Shown here: positions 22,218-23,142 of the stretch, piece by piece
Numbering within the stretch: the stretch's first letter is position 1
Layout of the letters: every line of letters starts with the position of its first letter
Source of the DNA: a virus
Reading direction: 5' to 3' (one strand)
Length of the DNA: 23,142 nt
Virus record (IMG/VR): IMGVR_UViG_3300011432_000227
Location: 1-23,142 of that record
Notes under the pieces: model-generated
Seen by the model: the letters and a program-made list of their open reading frames with translations, nothing else
Database searches by the model: none
Told to the model about the DNA's origin: nothing
Position numbers and translations under genes: made by a program

Positions 22218-22525
22218 TCGTCTGTTTTGGTGTCTTTCAAGATACCCGAATACTTCTTAGCTATGTGCTTTTCCCACGCAATATACATAAACTCGAAATA
22301 AAATTCCGATACTGTCCATTTTAGAAGTTCAACCCGCTTATGCGATGTTTCTTTTTCCATGAAGCGAAGCGTACCGTGAAAGCCAAACGTGCGCGAAAGC
22401 CACTCATAACCAGCCTGAATTTGCGCATCAGTGTATTTAACCTGGGGAAGATTTTTGACCCTTGCAGATTCAATTCTATCAACTTCAGTAATGTAAAATT
22501 TCCCACAGCCATGACCTCCGTACAT
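22214..22525 (-). CDS. -1 frame extension of the tail assembly chaperone-like gene (or separate small gene)
   Basis: This frame encodes 103 residues from an ATG at 22525, but its natural reading may be as the -1 frameshift extension of the upstream frame. From Phe10 onward (FYITEVDRIESARV...) it has balanced coding composition with a helical C-terminus containing QAGYEWLSRTFGFHGTLRFM and FYFEFMYIAWEKHIAKKYSG. The overlapping zero frame, by contrast, looks like shadow sequence rich in R, K, L and F. An in-phase GGGAAAT heptamer lies at 22504-22498. Slippage there would give a 252-residue fusion (158 + 94 residues). Independent start at 22525 is the alternative. Confidence 0.65.
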   Translation of the reverse strand: MYGGHGCGKFYITEVDRIESARVKNLPQVKYTDAQIQAGYEWLSRTFGFHGTLRFMEKETSHKRVELLKWTVSEFYFEFMYIAWEKHIAKKYSGILKDTKTDE

Positions 22526-22971
22526 GGCGACTTAAAGAACTGATTGGCAAAGGCTGTCTTTTCTTCAATGGTGGATTCGTGGTAATTCGGTTGGGTGTAG
22601 ATGCCGACGATCTCGACAAACTTACTTAGCTGCTCGACTGATTGCTTCCCGTTCTCGTCCGGTTTCAGGGTGGCGGCAATCATTTTTAAATCCTCGAACT
22701 GGCCAACTGTCCTGAAATTCAGATCCCGGGGAAGGTAAAAACCGTTGATCGACTTAGGTAAGATGCCATCCATGGGCTTTCGCATCCAGGCGAACGACTC
22801 CAGGAACTTGTCCACGTTGGCAATGTTAGCTTTTCGGAGTTCGTCCGGGTCCATGTCGATCAGGACCGCGATGCATTCGACGTCATCTTTGCATGGTTGT
22901 AGTTTCAGGAACTTTTCAAAGCTGACATCATCCCAGCATCGCATTCGGTTTGTTAGTTGTTTTGGTTTCAT
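22321..22971 (-). CDS. Tail assembly chaperone-like protein, zero-frame product
   Basis: The zero frame encodes 216 residues and its ATG overlaps the terminase stop as TAATG. The first 158 residues look like a genuine helical protein: WDDVSFEKFLKLQP, then ECIAVLIDMDPDELRKANI, LPRDLNFRTVGQFEDLKMI and CTEVMAVGNF. I recall this pattern from Bacteroidota phage proteins placed among tail genes and likened to lambda G. Residues 159-216 beyond the slippery heptamer overlap the better-coding -1 frame and may not be a meaningful domain. In lambda, the G and GT products chaperone tape measure and tube assembly. A plain sequencing indel that splits one gene cannot be excluded. Confidence 0.65.
   Translation of the reverse strand: MKPKQLTNRMRCWDDVSFEKFLKLQPCKDDVECIAVLIDMDPDELRKANIANVDKFLESFAWMRKPMDGILPKSINGFYLPRDLNFRTVGQFEDLKMIAATLKPDENGKQSVEQLSKFVEIVGIYTQPNYHESTIEEKTAFANQFFKSPCTEVMAVGNFTLLKLIELNLQGSKIFPRLNTLMRKFRLVMSGFRARLAFTVRFASWKKKHRISGLNF
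22498..22504 (-). promoter_or_regulatory. In-phase GGGAAAT slippery heptamer for -1 frameshifting
   Basis: On the minus strand the heptamer reads G-GGA-AAT in the zero frame, exactly the X-XXY-YYZ phase required for tandem -1 slippage. It closely resembles the lambda G/T site (GGGAAAG). The codon GGA is codon 157 of the zero frame. The -1 frame is open from here to 22214. No clear stimulatory hairpin is seen just downstream. Confidence 0.6.
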
Positions 22972-23142
22972 TAGTGGAACATTAAGTGAGGGGTGGAAAC
23001 ATTTGATTTGGCGGCGTTAGCCAAGGCAAGCGCACAAACAATATCGTCATGCATGCCGTCTGGGGCTGAGTACTTCACGCCACCCTTTGAATATTGGAAC
23101 TCGAATGATTCTAATTCATCGTACATCAGACCGTCAAGGATA
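22971..23142 (-). CDS. terL: Terminase large subunit, C-terminal end (partial)
   Basis: The frame enters from the right edge and gives about 56 residues, beginning ILDGLMYDELESFEF and ending STPHLMFH before TAA at 22973-22971. The segment GMHDDIVCALALANAAK is the typical end of the RNase H-like nuclease domain of large terminases: a conserved acidic pair is followed by 'v.AlAlA'. This enzyme cuts and packages the genome. Only its nuclease end is visible. Its stop overlaps the start of the chaperone-like gene as TAATG. Confidence 0.85.
   Translation of the reverse strand, partial: ILDGLMYDELESFEFQYSKGGVKYSAPDGMHDDIVCALALANAAKSNVSTPHLMFH

Noticed and set aside
1-23142. CRISPR array, tRNA genes, diversity-generating retroelement or insertion sequence
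   Set aside because: No regularly spaced repeats, cloverleaf-like segment, reverse transcriptase, transposase or terminal inverted repeats were seen on reading both strands.

Overview
The window is a piece of a tailed double-stranded DNA phage or prophage genome with a siphovirus-like tail module. All supported genes lie on the minus strand, so transcription runs from right to left. The host is most likely a member of the Bacteroidota. The evidence for this is the style of the portal, capsid and tail proteins, start sites without clear Shine-Dalgarno sequences, and a promoter that fits the Bacteroidota form TTG-N17-23-TAnnTTTG. No integrase, repressor, lysis or replication gene is visible, so lysogeny cannot be judged.

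Read in the direction of transcription, the right part (23142 to about 15653) holds the end of the large terminase gene and a two-frame tail assembly chaperone-like pair with an in-phase GGGAAAT slippery heptamer. Next come two tail-completion-type proteins, two large tail or baseplate proteins, a 622-residue tape measure protein and a small HTH protein. A second block (15662 to 12660) starts with a predicted late promoter. It encodes one polypeptide that joins a ClpP-like protease, a coiled-coil scaffold and the major capsid protein, then a tube-like virion protein, and ends at a strong intrinsic terminator.

The third block (12650 to 3315) is an accessory sugar-modification cassette of about 9.3 kb. 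It has its own predicted Bacteroidota-type promoter overlapped by a perfect 14-bp palindrome, and its first gene encodes a small HTH protein. It encodes two GT2-like transferases, a GT11 and a GT25 glycosyltransferase, a homologue of GDP-mannose 3,5-epimerase, four SAM-methyltransferase-like proteins, several small membrane proteins, a GIY-YIG homing endonuclease and a Cys-rich small protein. Most junctions are 4-base ATGA or GTGA stop/start overlaps. Two small membrane-protein genes (37 and 58 codons) fit exactly between such overlaps.

The last block (3314 to 1) starts with a second copy of the predicted late promoter, with identical spacing to the copy before the capsid gene. It contains a possible 14-codon leader, the portal protein, a neck protein, a small structural protein and the start of a fibre-like protein.

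The virion genes appear to be driven by phage-specific late promoters, while the glycan cassette has a terminator, promoter and operator-like site of its own. This suggests it can be expressed separately, either to alter the host surface glycan or to decorate the virion. The sequence does not decide between these.
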